This document shows, piece after piece, positions 10,672-19,056 of a stretch of DNA of 29,225 nucleotides (position 1 is its first letter; the number at the start of each line of letters is the position of its first letter). Both the position numbers and the translations under genes were made by a program. This DNA comes from a virus. Where the stretch lies: IMG/VR virus record IMGVR_UViG_3300042402_001880, positions 1 to 29,225 of that record; one strand, written 5' to 3'. Below the pieces are notes generated by a model. That model did no database searches. It had not been told where the DNA came from and saw only the letters and a list, made by a program, of their open reading frames with translations.

Positions 10672-13083
10672 ATGGCTGCTGAATATATTGATGACACAGA
10701 AACTGGCAACGGTCAATACCCCACCCTAATTCCTGGATATGACCAGTCTGCTGATATTCAAGAAGCCTTAAGACTATATCATTATGGATCAGTATCTCCA
10801 ACAGGTCAAGCGGTAATTCCAGCAAACTCTGCAGCAATTAACCCAAAATCAATTGCAGGATACCTAGATGCTTTAGATACAAAAATTGATAACTCTGTTG
10901 TAGATCAAGCCACACTTGCGGGTGTTGGTATTGACTGGAATGCCGTAACTACACAGTTTGACATTGACTCTACAGTTGCTACAAAATCTTATGTTGCAAA
11001 CTCAACATCCGTAGTCACTAAGGGTTCAAGTTTTACATTAACTTTAGCAGATGCTAGCAAGACTATTCTTCTTTCTACTACTACTCCAATGACTTTGACT
11101 ATCCCGTCAAATTCTTCAGTTGCTATTCCAATTGGATATCAATATAACCTTGTTGAAATTGGAACAGGAAAAACAACTCTATCTGCAAGTTCTGGAGTTA
11201 TCATAGGAAGCAAAAATTCACAACTATTTTTAGATGGACAGTACAGCAAAGGAACGCTATTAAAGATCGATACAGATACTTGGATTTTTTATGGCGATGT
11301 TTACGAAGGTGCAGTTATTGCTCCTGTTACTCCAGCAGTTACACCTGCAGTTACACCAGTAACACCAGTAACACCAGTTACTCCTGTAACTCCTGTAACT
11401 CCTGTAACACCTGTAACTCCAGTAACACCAGTAACTCCTGTAACGCCACCAGTAACTCCTGTAACGCCACCAGTTACACCCGTAGTAATGAGAACAGTTC
11501 CAAATGTTGTGGGCTTAACACAGGCAGCAGCAACAAGTGCAATTGATGCAGCAGGATTATCAGTAGGAGGTTTTGCAACGGGATCAACCACATATGATTC
11601 TGCAAATGCTGAAAAAGTTCAAAGCCAATCTCCTACAGCAGGAACATCGGTTCAATCAGGATCAAGTGTTAACCTTACAATGTGGAATTATGTTGCATCA
11701 GTAACACCAGCCATCCAGCCAAGTATCAGTATCATAGAGGAGTCTAGCGACTGTACTTCAATTAGTATTAATTGGATAGGAACTGGAGCATCATGGGCTG
11801 TTACAAATAGTACAGGCTGGACTGCTACTCAATCTGGAGAAGGAAGCGGTGGATATTGGACTGCATCATTACCTTGCGGAACAACAAAAACATCAACTCT
11901 AAGAATGTACTCTGGTCCAAATCAAACTGGAAGCCAGGAAACTCAGGCATTTACAATATCAACAACTTCATGTACAACATGTAATCAGCAGGTTACACCA
12001 GTAACAACTCAAACATATTACGCTTGTTGTACTGATAGCCCAGGGGTTAGTGGACAATATTCTAGTTCATCAGCAGCAACAACTGGTTTAAATGCACTCT
12101 GTGCAGCCACACCAGGAAGCACAATAGATCCACAAGGAGTCTCAACAACTGCACTAAATTGTACTTCTGTCACACCAGCAGTCACCCCTGCAACAGGTCC
12201 TAACACTTACACCTATACATACTATGACGGTAAGTGTAACTATCAAGTTAAGAACTCAAATGGAACTTATCTAAGAGACTACTCAACAAACCTTTGTACA
12301 AACTCAGGAACAGATGAGTCAGGGGCAACACTTCCAAACTGTAATCAATCAGGATGTACACCAGCATCAGTCACCCCTGCCGTTACACCTGCAGTCACAC
12401 CAGCAGTAACACCTGCAGTCACACCAGCAGTTACTCCAGCAGTTACTCCAGCACCAGCATGTCCAAACAATGACACCTATGGAGTTACAACTGGAGGAGT
12501 CTACGGTGGTTCTTGCCCTGATGGTTCATGTCCAGGATGTAGCAATTACCAAGAGAAGTGGTACAAGTGCTCTGATGGAAGTTCAGGAACTAAGTTCTAT
12601 GTAGGTCTTGGCTGTGCAGTAACACCTGCAGTAACACCTGCAGTAACACCTGCAGTAACACCTGCAGTAACACCTGCAGTTACACCTGCAGTTACTCCAG
12701 CAGTTACACCTGCAGTTACACCAGCAGTAACACCAGTTGACTGTACTTCATGTTCACCAACACAAAGTTATAACAGTACAAGGGCTGTATCAACAAGCGT
12801 CTGTGCTTCTGGAATAATGAACACATATGTTTGCTATACCCCAGGTACTTGCCCTAACATAACAACAGACACAGGTTGCCAACCTGCATCAGTAACCCCA
12901 GCCGTTACCCCAGCAGTAACACCTGCAGTAACACCTGCAGTAACACCTGCGGTCACACCAGCAGTAACACCTGCTGTTACCCCAGCCGTAACTCCTTCTG
13001 TTACCCCATCGAACTGTACTTGCTATCTTGATTACATCTGGCAGAATTGCCCAACATGTTGTAACGGTCAATGCGCTTACTAG
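10672..13083 (+). CDS. Long fibre/adhesin with Val-Thr-Pro repeats and PASTA domain
   Basis: An 803-residue protein. Order: N-terminal part (1-105) containing [14 protein letters not shown], shared with the fibre at 19057; a beta domain (105-215) also shared with that fibre's C-terminus; a Val-Thr-Pro repeat stalk (219-270); a PASTA domain (about 273-337, [20 protein letters not shown]), a family that binds peptidoglycan; then cysteine-bearing domains separated by Val-Thr-Pro-Ala repeats (567-593, 650-688, 741-779), ending in [11 protein letters not shown]. This looks like an extended, wall-binding receptor fibre. The repeats are rich in proline, a plausible substrate for the neighbouring hydroxylases; that link is inference. 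Confidence 0.8.
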   Translation: MAAEYIDDTETGNGQYPTLIPGYDQSADIQEALRLYHYGSVSPTGQAVIPANSAAINPKSIAGYLDALDTKIDNSVVDQATLAGVGIDWNAVTTQFDIDSTVATKSYVANSTSVVTKGSSFTLTLADASKTILLSTTTPMTLTIPSNSSVAIPIGYQYNLVEIGTGKTTLSASSGVIIGSKNSQLFLDGQYSKGTLLKIDTDTWIFYGDVYEGAVIAPVTPAVTPAVTPVTPVTPVTPVTPVTPVTPVTPVTPVTPVTPPVTPVTPPVTPVVMRTVPNVVGLTQAAATSAIDAAGLSVGGFATGSTTYDSANAEKVQSQSPTAGTSVQSGSSVNLTMWNYVASVTPAIQPSISIIEESSDCTSISINWIGTGASWAVTNSTGWTATQSGEGSGGYWTASLPCGTTKTSTLRMYSGPNQTGSQETQAFTISTTSCTTCNQQVTPVTTQTYYACCTDSPGVSGQYSSSSAATTGLNALCAATPGSTIDPQGVSTTALNCTSVTPAVTPATGPNTYTYTYYDGKCNYQVKNSNGTYLRDYSTNLCTNSGTDESGATLPNCNQSGCTPASVTPAVTPAVTPAVTPAVTPAVTPAVTPAPACPNNDTYGVTTGGVYGGSCPDGSCPGCSNYQEKWYKCSDGSSGTKFYVGLGCAVTPAVTPAVTPAVTPAVTPAVTPAVTPAVTPAVTPAVTPVDCTSCSPTQSYNSTRAVSTSVCASGIMNTYVCYTPGTCPNITTDTGCQPASVTPAVTPAVTPAVTPAVTPAVTPAVTPAVTPAVTPSVTPSNCTCYLDYIWQNCPTCCNGQCAY
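11326..11481 (+). repeat. Val-Thr-Pro repeat tract 1
   Basis: Short tandem repeats of 9-12 bases (GTAACTCCT, GTAACACCA and variants) coding for 52 residues built from Val, Thr, Pro and a few Ala. Synonymous codon drift shows selection on the protein. It forms the stalk before the PASTA domain. Confidence 0.85.
12370..13008 (+). repeat. Val-Thr-Pro-Ala repeat tracts 2-4
   Basis: Three tracts of the 12-base unit GTAACACCTGCA and variants: 12370-12450, 12619-12735 and 12892-13008, separated by cysteine-rich modules of about 55 residues. Units within a tract are nearly identical, suggesting recent expansion by slippage or recombination. Confidence 0.85.
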
Positions 13084-13090
13084 TCATTAT

Positions 13091-13098
13091 GATATACT
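13091..13098 (+). promoter_or_regulatory. -10 box upstream of zinc-protein and oxygenases
   Basis: TATACT (13093-13098) preceded by TGA. The AGAGGAGG ribosome site at 13103-13110 follows, six bases before the ATG at 13117. It would drive 13117-14521. Confidence 0.5.
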
Positions 13099-13116
13099 AG
13101 TAAGAGGAGGATATTT

Positions 13117-13353
13117 ATGGACAAAGAATTGTCAGCGTGGGAAAAATATAAGGAAAGTCTTGGAGAATCAAGACCTTGGCACTTGCTAGATAAAGAAAAT
13201 TATGTAGAAGATGAAGTAGCAAAAGAAAGATTTTCTATATGCAAAGGATGCCCAGAATTGATTAAATTAACAACACAGTGTAAAAAGTGTGGGTGTTTTA
13301 TGGCAGCAAAGACTAAACTTAAGATGGCTTCATGTCCAATAGGAAAATGGTAA
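13117..13353 (+). CDS. Small zinc-binding phage protein
   Basis: A 78-residue product with CKGC (about residues 42-45), CKKCGCFM (55-62) and a closing ASCPIGKW. The pattern C-x2-C ... C-x2-C-x-C-F-M ... K ... CP.GKW is, as I recall, conserved in small phage proteins found beside 2OG oxygenase genes; I cannot check this here. It overlaps the following oxygenase start as TAATG, so coupled expression is likely. A chaperone or partner role for the oxygenase is possible but unproven. Confidence 0.7.
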   Translation: MDKELSAWEKYKESLGESRPWHLLDKENYVEDEVAKERFSICKGCPELIKLTTQCKKCGCFMAAKTKLKMASCPIGKW

Positions 13354-13949
13354 TGAAAAAAAGACAGTTAGCACCAGGGATAGTCGTATACTCTGACGTT
13401 CTTGAAAATTATGATACTTTAGTTCAAGACATTGAAGAGGGACTTTCTACTTCTGGACAGCAGTGGATGCAATCTTCAATACAAAAAGATGACAAGATAC
13501 AGGTAGACACAAATTACAGAGACACAATGCTTATTAGTGTAAATTATAAAGATTTTATAAATGAAGATTTTATAAATTTACAAGACGCTTTTAATTCAAG
13601 TTTATCAAATATGTTTTTAACTGGTTTTGGTCCTTTAGAATCAGACTACAAACAAGATCATCAACTAGACACTACATCTCACGAAGAATATAGCATATTA
13701 AAATATGGCGAGGGACAAAAGTTTACAAACCATATTGACGATCATAAAGATCATCATAGAAGAATGTCCTGGGTCTACTATATTAATGATGACTATACTG
13801 GAGGAGAGATTTCTTTTCCAAGATTTAATTTAACATATAAACCAGTAGCAAATGAGTTTATAGTATTTCCATCAAACTATATTTACAACCACTCAGTTCT
13901 TCCAGTAATAGAAGGAACGAGATACGCAGTTGTTAGTTGGCTAAAATAA
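13353..13949 (+). CDS. 2OG-Fe(II) oxygenase, prolyl-4-hydroxylase type
   Basis: A 198-residue protein beginning MKKRQLAPGIVVYSDVLENY. Metal ligands H127 and D129 (NHIDDH), distal H180 (YIYNHSVLP), 2-oxoglutarate-binding R190 (EGTRYAVVSW), core YINDDYTGGEISFP at 143-156. The ATG overlaps the TAA of the zinc-protein gene. It lies directly after the Val-Thr-Pro fibre gene, which is the nearest candidate substrate. All residues needed for activity are present. Confidence 0.9.
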   Translation: MKKRQLAPGIVVYSDVLENYDTLVQDIEEGLSTSGQQWMQSSIQKDDKIQVDTNYRDTMLISVNYKDFINEDFINLQDAFNSSLSNMFLTGFGPLESDYKQDHQLDTTSHEEYSILKYGEGQKFTNHIDDHKDHHRRMSWVYYINDDYTGGEISFPRFNLTYKPVANEFIVFPSNYIYNHSVLPVIEGTRYAVVSWLK

Positions 13950-14521
13950 TGATAGACATGGCTTTAGTTGAGCAGGCAAGGTTAGAAAACAGAATCCATA
14001 TATTTAAAAATGTTTTTACAAATTTGCCATCATTAGATACAATTATGTCAATGGTTTCTAAGTATGTTGATGAGGATTTGACTGCTTTCCCAGACAGGTC
14101 ATATCTTTTAAATGATTTTGTTGAAGGCGAATCTTCTGACATGAGATTAAAATGTAGGTTTTGGTCAAGAATGGCTTTTCAACTTTATGATACCAACGAC
14201 CTATACATGTCTATAATCCCAGAGTTGGGTCCAGTAACTGAGTGGGGTCTTTCACATTATCCAGCAGATATTTATACTGGTAATTTTTGCTTAGTATCTT
14301 TAATGAAAAACAGGGGAGTTGTAGGAAGTAAACATAGAGACTATGTTGATCAATTCCAGTGGGTAGTTAAAGGTGAGATGATTTGGCGCACAGGAGAGAA
14401 TTTAGAGAATGAGCATCATCTTGTAGAAGGCGACTTTGTTTTTATCCCTAAAAATCTTGCTCACGAGGTTGAAACACTAGTAGCCCCACGAGTAGCAATT
14501 AATTTAATATTAAGAAACTAA
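13949..14521 (+). CDS. Cupin/JmjC-type 2OG oxygenase candidate
   Basis: A 190-residue protein beginning MIDMALVEQARLENRIHIFK. Unlike its neighbour it has a JmjC/cupin-like arrangement: H129 and D131 (GSKHRDYVDQFQWVVKGEM), then GDFVFIPKNLAHEVE with H172 as third ligand. Such proteins hydroxylate amino-acid side chains in known JmjC and ribosomal oxygenases; the substrate here is unknown. The ATG overlaps the previous stop (TAATG). A metal-binding cupin without oxygenase activity is the alternative. Confidence 0.65.
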   Translation: MIDMALVEQARLENRIHIFKNVFTNLPSLDTIMSMVSKYVDEDLTAFPDRSYLLNDFVEGESSDMRLKCRFWSRMAFQLYDTNDLYMSIIPELGPVTEWGLSHYPADIYTGNFCLVSLMKNRGVVGSKHRDYVDQFQWVVKGEMIWRTGENLENEHHLVEGDFVFIPKNLAHEVETLVAPRVAINLILRN

Positions 14522-14552
14522 AAAGCACCCATAGGTTTTACCCTACAGGTGC
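14519..14552 (-). terminator. Rho-independent terminator for the lysozyme gene
   Basis: GCACC/GGTGC (14525-14529 with 14548-14552) plus an inner TAGG/CCTA stem; on the minus strand it is followed by TTTTT. It lies between the convergent lysozyme and cupin genes and may stop both, but the T-run favours the minus direction. Confidence 0.65.
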
Positions 14553-14568
14553 CTCTAGTTATTATATT

Positions 14569-15132
14569 TTACTTGGGAAATTTACTCATCCAAAATTTGG
14601 TTCTTGGAGTGATGCCCTTCCATGAGGACCAATCATCTCCACCGTTTGTCATGTAGTATGCAATCTCTGCATTCTTGACGGGATTGAATAGTTCAGCGTT
14701 AGAGTCAAGATCAAACTTGGTTCTACGATCAGGACCAAGAGCGTCAATCATATTAATTTGGAACATACCATAAGACGAGTCACCAGTCTTGTGATTGCCG
14801 TTAAAAGCCAATGGTCGCCCATTAGACTCTTTTTTAGCCACTGCCCAAGCAACTACAAGGTCTTTACCCTTGAAGCCTACTAGTGAAAGCAGTTCCTTTA
14901 GTTCTAAATCAGTCAGAGAAACCTTGTTCTCAAAACTCTCTAACTTTTTAGCCTTAGAAACCAAAAAAACCTCTTTCGAGGCGGTTTCCAATGTCTGAGC
15001 CTGTTCTATGCTCAAGTTGTTTTTAGTATCAAGACCTGAATCAGCATTGGCTCCGTTCGACAAAACAGTTACTAATGCTACGATACTGAGTGTGCTAATG
15101 ATCTCTTTGTTTCTTTCGATAAATTTAATCAT
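14569..15132 (-). CDS. Secreted lysozyme / lytic transglycosylase
   Basis: A 187-residue protein. Residues 1-30 form a Sec-type signal (basic MIKFIERNK, hydrophobic core, ANA before D31). The catalytic domain has E102 (AKKESNGRP), GDSSYGMFQIN (117-127) and a WSSWKG motif near the end, typical of the lysozyme-like SLT fold that cleaves peptidoglycan glycan strands. I start at 15132, which has AAGGAGG at proper spacing; an upstream in-frame ATG lacks one. Being exported on its own, it may act in lysis without a holin, or locally on the wall. It has its own promoter and terminator. Confidence 0.8.
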   Translation of the reverse strand: MIKFIERNKEIISTLSIVALVTVLSNGANADSGLDTKNNLSIEQAQTLETASKEVFLVSKAKKLESFENKVSLTDLELKELLSLVGFKGKDLVVAWAVAKKESNGRPLAFNGNHKTGDSSYGMFQINMIDALGPDRRTKFDLDSNAELFNPVKNAEIAYYMTNGGDDWSSWKGITPRTKFWMSKFPK

Positions 15133-15153
15133 AGTTTCCTCCTTAGAAAACAA

Positions 15154-15178
15154 TAACACCCTGGTAGGTGTTACTACC
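15154..15178 (-). promoter_or_regulatory. Alternative hairpins in the lysozyme leader
   Basis: TAACACC (15154-15160) pairs with GGTGTTA (15167-15173); alternatively GGTAG (15163-15167) pairs with CTACC (15174-15178). The two overlap and exclude each other. They lie between the promoter and the ribosome site, so they could tune expression of the lysozyme. Confidence 0.35.
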
Positions 15179-15179
15179 T

Positions 15180-15209
15180 AGTATAACATGTTTTTGGGCC
15201 AAAAGTCAA
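15180..15209 (-). promoter_or_regulatory. Lysozyme promoter
   Basis: On the minus strand TTGACT (15209..15204), 18 bases, TATACT (15185..15180) with TGT before the hexamer. The TTGACTTTTGG start resembles the promoter at 1812-1840. It lies back to back with the plus promoter at 15219. Confidence 0.6.
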
Positions 15210-15218
15210 ATTTGGGTG

Positions 15219-15224
15219 TATAAT
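15219..15224 (+). promoter_or_regulatory. -10 box for fibre genes
   Basis: TATAAT after GGGTG, nine bases before the ATG at 15234; no ribosome site, so translation would be nearly leaderless. Confidence 0.5.
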
Positions 15225-15233
15225 TATTTTATT

Positions 15234-15758
15234 ATGACTACATATGACTTTTCTGCCACGGGAGTTAAATATCCCCTTGAAAACTCCCCCGTAAATGTAC
15301 ACGGAGACTTTAAAAAATTAGCAGAATCATTAGATGCAATTCTACCAGCATATGGTGTATCATATTTTCAGATTAATGTGCATAATAACAGTGGAGCAGC
15401 AATATCTAACGGAGTCCCAGTTTATGCAACAACTGGAAAAGTAAATGGCAAGGTTACAATTGCAAAAGCACTTCCATCAACAACTGCACCAATATTAGGA
15501 TTACTAAAAAACAATACATTAAACGGTTCTGATGGAATAGTGGTTGTTGCTGGAGTTATGGAAGGTTTAAATACTTCAGGCTTTGCTGCAGGACAAACAC
15601 TTTATGTTGGCCAATCTGGAGGTTTGACAAATGTTAGACCAACAGGAGGATCAGCAGCAGTTGGAATTTGCGCTATTGCAGATAGTGTTAATGGAATTGT
15701 AATAGTAGAGGCAAAAGGAAACGGTACCTGGGGAGCACTCAGAGACGGTTTGTCGTGA
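15234..15758 (+). CDS. Virion beta-domain protein
   Basis: A 174-residue product beginning MTTYDFSATGVKYPLENSPV. Residues 45-165 follow a pattern common in phage fibre and capsid-decoration proteins: NNSGAAISNGVPVYATTG, then APILGLL, then GIVVVAGVMEGLNTSGFAAG, TLYVG and VGICAI. Probably a beta-barrel head or collar domain of a fibre. Its TGA forms the TG of the next extended -10 box. Confidence 0.65.
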   Translation: MTTYDFSATGVKYPLENSPVNVHGDFKKLAESLDAILPAYGVSYFQINVHNNSGAAISNGVPVYATTGKVNGKVTIAKALPSTTAPILGLLKNNTLNGSDGIVVVAGVMEGLNTSGFAAGQTLYVGQSGGLTNVRPTGGSAAVGICAIADSVNGIVIVEAKGNGTWGALRDGLS

Positions 15759-15764
15759 TATAAT
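15757..15764 (+). promoter_or_regulatory. Extended -10 promoter, leaderless
   Basis: TGA-TATAAT (hexamer 15759-15764) with six bases before the ATG at 15771; overlaps the upstream stop. Confidence 0.6.
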
Positions 15765-15770
15765 AAACCT

Positions 15771-16217
15771 ATGGCCACATACAGAAACCCCAATGAAACC
15801 CCTATTACTGGAGTAGTTGCACCAGCAACATATAATATTGGGAACAAGCCACCGCTTATTAACTGGACTGTTGTAATTGGAGATACCGCATCTTTTAGAA
15901 TTTATGTAGAAGATGATTTGGGAAATCCCTTAGATTATAATACAACCACCTTTGACCCAAATGATGCTGGTTGGAATATTACAGGAGACTTTAGAAGATA
16001 TTCAGATAACGATGGAGACGATTTACTGTTTACTGTTTTGCCAGATAAAACAGACAATGATGACGATGGAGAATTTACAGTAACTTTGTCTGCAGCCCAA
16101 TCAAAACAACTTTTAACTGGAGACGTTTTTGATATTCAACTAAAAGACGGTGATCGTGTTTGGACAGTCTGCCAAGGCGAGATGATTATGCTTGGTGAAA
16201 TCACAGATCAGGCGTAA
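15771..16217 (+). CDS. Baseplate/fibre beta-domain protein, BppU-N-like
   Basis: A 148-residue product: WTVVIGDTASFRIYVEDD (about residues 31-48), then a long loop of Asp and Asn, then FTVTLSAAQSKQLLTGDVFD and a closing GEMIMLGEIT. The plan matches the proteins at 7973 and 9199. Asp-rich runs (DNDGDD, DKTDNDDDG) might bind calcium. Probably part of the tail-tip assembly platform. Confidence 0.6.
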   Translation: MATYRNPNETPITGVVAPATYNIGNKPPLINWTVVIGDTASFRIYVEDDLGNPLDYNTTTFDPNDAGWNITGDFRRYSDNDGDDLLFTVLPDKTDNDDDGEFTVTLSAAQSKQLLTGDVFDIQLKDGDRVWTVCQGEMIMLGEITDQA

Positions 16218-16223
16218 CCAAAA

Positions 16224-16484
16224 ATGGCAACAACCGTAATTTCCCAGGGCATTGCTTTAGCAGTATTAGTTTCAGCAGCAACAATCTCTCCAGGAATACA
16301 GATAGAAGATCTTAGTCCAGTATCTAGCGGTGTAGTATCTGTTGGGTATCCTAAGATAGTTACTCCAGCAGACATACTCCCTTTTAGGTTGACAATAACT
16401 AATATAGGAATTGAAGGATACGGTCAAAGCAATCCACCAGGAATTGGTGTTCAGGTTATTGGGTTTTCCAACTACATTCTCTAA
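16224..16484 (+). CDS. Small hydrophobic protein in fibre cluster
   Basis: An 86-residue product beginning MATTVISQGIALAVLVSAAT. It is rich in Val, Ile, Ser and Gly, and beta by pattern, with a hydrophobic N-terminus. It begins six bases after the previous stop with no ribosome site. Possibly a minor virion protein; not recognised. Confidence 0.5.
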   Translation: MATTVISQGIALAVLVSAATISPGIQIEDLSPVSSGVVSVGYPKIVTPADILPFRLTITNIGIEGYGQSNPPGIGVQVIGFSNYIL

Positions 16485-16502
16485 TAAGACTATTAAAAGG
16501 TA

Positions 16503-16511
16503 TGTTATAAT
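16503..16511 (+). promoter_or_regulatory. Extended -10 promoter, leaderless
   Basis: TG-T-TATAAT (hexamer 16506-16511), six bases before the ATG at 16518. Confidence 0.6.
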
Positions 16512-16517
16512 TACCAC

Positions 16518-16964
16518 ATGGCCAAACTCACAATTCCAAATGTTAAGTTAAAATTCCAAACTGGTGATCGTCCTTCACAAGAAGATTACGTAGATTTGAT
16601 CGACACCCTTTCATCCCAAGCAACAGATTTAGGATCAAAGGGTAATAATGAAAATGAAATCAATGGTGTTGAAAACGTAACTGTTATTGATGATTTTCAG
16701 GCTACAGAGTGGCGCATGGTCAAGTATATTATTTCAATATCAAAGACCTCTGCAGGGGACAACAAGTTCTATGCAACCGAATTAACAATTCTTGCTGACG
16801 GTACAGATGTATCAGTTAGTGAGTATGGCACTATCGACAATGATGGGAATATTGGCACCATTAATGTCTCTCGCACTGGAAATACCGTGGCTATTACAGT
16901 CACTCCAGATCCTGCGATCAAGCCAGTCACCGTACGTTACGCACGTATGGGACTTAAGGCATAA
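16518..16964 (+). CDS. Short fibre protein
   Basis: A 148-residue product: an N-terminal segment (MAKLTIPNVKLKFQTGDRPS), a helical linker and a C-terminal beta domain (about 55-148: WRMVKYIISISK ... TVSEYGTI-type turn ... GNTVAITVTPD). This domain corresponds to the last 90 residues of the long fibre at 16983 (YLVKVAYG ... ITEYGIVG ... GSNVQLQVT), so the two share a head module. Confidence 0.65.
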   Translation: MAKLTIPNVKLKFQTGDRPSQEDYVDLIDTLSSQATDLGSKGNNENEINGVENVTVIDDFQATEWRMVKYIISISKTSAGDNKFYATELTILADGTDVSVSEYGTIDNDGNIGTINVSRTGNTVAITVTPDPAIKPVTVRYARMGLKA

Positions 16965-16982
16965 TAAAAGGAGATATAAAAA

Positions 16983-18506
16983 ATGGCAACAGTAAATAAA
17001 GATTTTAAAATTAAGAGTGGTTTAATCGTTGAAGGTACAACAGCGACAGTTAACGGTTTTGACGTTCTTACAAAGAAGACAGCAGATCAAAATTATATTA
17101 TTGATCTTATTGGTGGTACAGCAACATCTGCTAACACTGCAAACACAGTTGTAAAGCGTGATGCTAATGGAGATTTTGCTGCTGGTGATATTACAGCAGA
17201 CTTGATTGGTAACGTAACTGGAACAGTTTCAAGCCTTTCAAACCACGACACTGCAGACCTTGCAGAAGGAACAAACCTTTACTTCACAAACCAAAGAGCA
17301 CTTGATGCAACAGCAGCAGCATATGAGGCAGCAGGATCATCATCTGCAGCAGCAGGCGCAGTTGCAGGAGATCTTACAGATCACGAAAATGCTACAGAAG
17401 CACACGGTGCAACTGGTGCGGTAGTTGGAACAACTAATACACAAACATTAACAAACAAGACTATTGGAGATACACTTAACTTCACTGGCGCAGGAGCAAT
17501 GACAATCAATTCTGATTCTCATATCGTTCTTACTCCAGCAGCAGGTTCTTCTGTTAAGTGGGGTGCAGATATTCTTGCAACTCAGGCTTATGCAGATCAA
17601 AAGGTTGCAGATCTAGTAGATTCAGCACCAGAACTTCTTGATACACTCAATGAATTAGCAGCAGCAATTGGAGACAATCCAAACTATGCAGCAGACCTTG
17701 CTACATCAGTAGGAACAAAGGTTTCAAAGGCTGGCGACACAATGACTGGCGCTTTGACACTATCAGGTGCACCAACTTCAGCAAATCATGCAGCAACAAA
17801 AGATTATGTAGACACAGCAGCATCAACAGCACAAGGAAATGCAGAAGATTATGCAGATGGGCTTGCAGGAAACTATGAGCCAGCAGGAGCAATCACTACA
17901 GCAATTAATGCACTTGACACAGATGACATTGAAGAAGGTGCTACAAACCAGTACTTCACAGATGCTCGTGCAAAGGCTTCAGCAGGAGATCTTCTTGCAG
18001 GAGCAACAAAGGAAAATGTTCAAATCAGTTACATTGGTGGAGTTCTAAGCATCTCTGCAGAAAACGGTGTAGCAGACTCTGACACTGATGACCTTGTAGA
18101 AGGTACAACAAACAAGTACTTCACAGATGCTCGTGCAGTAGATGCTCTTGAAGCAGTTGTTCCAAACTTCACAGCAGTTGAGTTAAACTCAGTTGCTAAG
18201 CAGGTTGCAGCAACACTCTCAGCACCTACAGCAGGAATTCAAGTAGCCCACGCTTTTGCTAAGGCTGACTACCGTTCAGCAGAATACCTTGTAAAGGTTG
18301 CCTACGGAACACACACTGAAATCTCAAAGGTCCTCTTGACACTTGATTCTTCAGACAACATTGCAATTACTGAATACGGAATTGTCGGAACAAATGGCTC
18401 AGCGTCATCAGTTTCAGCAGGTATTTCAGGATCAAACGTACAACTTCAGGTTACAACCGTTAACAATAACTCAACAGTTACTGTTGTCGGAACACTTGTT
18501 GCGTAA
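16983..18506 (+). CDS. Long tail fibre
   Basis: A 507-residue protein after a strong AAAAGGAG site. N-terminus MATVNKDFKIKSGLIVEGTT resembles the start of the gene at 18542. The shaft carries three repeats of the type DTADLAEGTNLYFTNQRALD (near residues 84, 310 and 360), plus NTQTLTNKTI and ATKDYVDTAAS motifs seen in phage and phage-like fibres, then a C-terminal beta domain shared with the gene at 16518. It is Ala- and Thr-rich, as trimeric shafts often are. Receptor-binding role inferred. Confidence 0.75.
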   Translation: MATVNKDFKIKSGLIVEGTTATVNGFDVLTKKTADQNYIIDLIGGTATSANTANTVVKRDANGDFAAGDITADLIGNVTGTVSSLSNHDTADLAEGTNLYFTNQRALDATAAAYEAAGSSSAAAGAVAGDLTDHENATEAHGATGAVVGTTNTQTLTNKTIGDTLNFTGAGAMTINSDSHIVLTPAAGSSVKWGADILATQAYADQKVADLVDSAPELLDTLNELAAAIGDNPNYAADLATSVGTKVSKAGDTMTGALTLSGAPTSANHAATKDYVDTAASTAQGNAEDYADGLAGNYEPAGAITTAINALDTDDIEEGATNQYFTDARAKASAGDLLAGATKENVQISYIGGVLSISAENGVADSDTDDLVEGTTNKYFTDARAVDALEAVVPNFTAVELNSVAKQVAATLSAPTAGIQVAHAFAKADYRSAEYLVKVAYGTHTEISKVLLTLDSSDNIAITEYGIVGTNGSASSVSAGISGSNVQLQVTTVNNNSTVTVVGTLVA

Positions 18507-18541
18507 TAAAAAATAAAAATAGTTGGAAGAAGGAGTAGTAA

Positions 18542-18997
18542 ATGACAACAGTCGACAAAGACTTCAGAGTCAAGAATGGGTTAGTCGTTGCAAACGGCGG
18601 TACATTCGGAGATGCAGTAACAGTAGGGGAACCAACCCTTGCCTCACATGCAGCAACTAAGGAGTATGTTGATTCTTTGTCAGGATCTATGCAAGTAGGA
18701 ACAACTCCTCCTTCTTCACCAACTAATGGAACACAGTGGCTAGACACTCTAACAAATAGAGTTAATTTTTATTACAGTGGTAACTGGTATACCCAGGCAA
18801 CTATTGACGATACAAATAATCTTCCACAGCACATTCACGATACCGCAATTGATGGAACTGGTTTTATAGTATCCCAGTTCTATGAAGGTGGATCATTCAA
18901 TAGCCCATTGGGTGTAGGTTTGGATGCTGGAGGCCCAAGTTCAACAACTTGGACTGTAGTATTCGATGGCGGTAGTGTAGTAGATAACTTCAACTAA
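18542..18997 (+). CDS. Short fibre protein
   Basis: A 151-residue product beginning MTTVDKDFRVKNGLVVANGG, an N-terminus shared with the long fibre at 16983, followed by ASHAATKEYVDSL, a GTTPPSSPTNGTQWLDT segment and a beta-rich end. The segment TPPSSPTNGTQWLDT...FYYSGNWY is a common small beta motif in phage fibres. GAAGGAG precedes the ATG. Probably assembles on the same attachment point as the long fibre. Confidence 0.7.
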   Translation: MTTVDKDFRVKNGLVVANGGTFGDAVTVGEPTLASHAATKEYVDSLSGSMQVGTTPPSSPTNGTQWLDTLTNRVNFYYSGNWYTQATIDDTNNLPQHIHDTAIDGTGFIVSQFYEGGSFNSPLGVGLDAGGPSSTTWTVVFDGGSVVDNFN

Positions 18998-19007
18998 AAA
19001 CAGGGGT

Positions 19008-19046
19008 TATAATAAGATAAGTAAATGGGCAGCCCCCATTAAGGAG
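19008..19046 (+). promoter_or_regulatory. -10 box, leader hairpin and ribosome site
   Basis: TATAAT (19008-19013), then AATGGG (19024-19029) pairing with CCCATT (19035-19040) directly before AAGGAG (19041-19046). The hairpin would sit at the 5' end of the fibre mRNA and could stabilise it. Confidence 0.45.
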
Positions 19047-19056
19047 AAATAAAAAT

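Noticed and set aside
11301-11591. Minus-strand Gly-Val-Thr repeat frame and plus-strand Cys/Ser/Thr repeat frame over the Val-Thr-Pro tract
   Set aside because: Both are by-products of the 9-12-base repeat read in other frames; codon drift is silent only in the Val-Thr-Pro frame.
12370-13008. Possible CRISPR-like array
   Set aside because: Units are 12 bases, contiguous, coding and without unique spacers.
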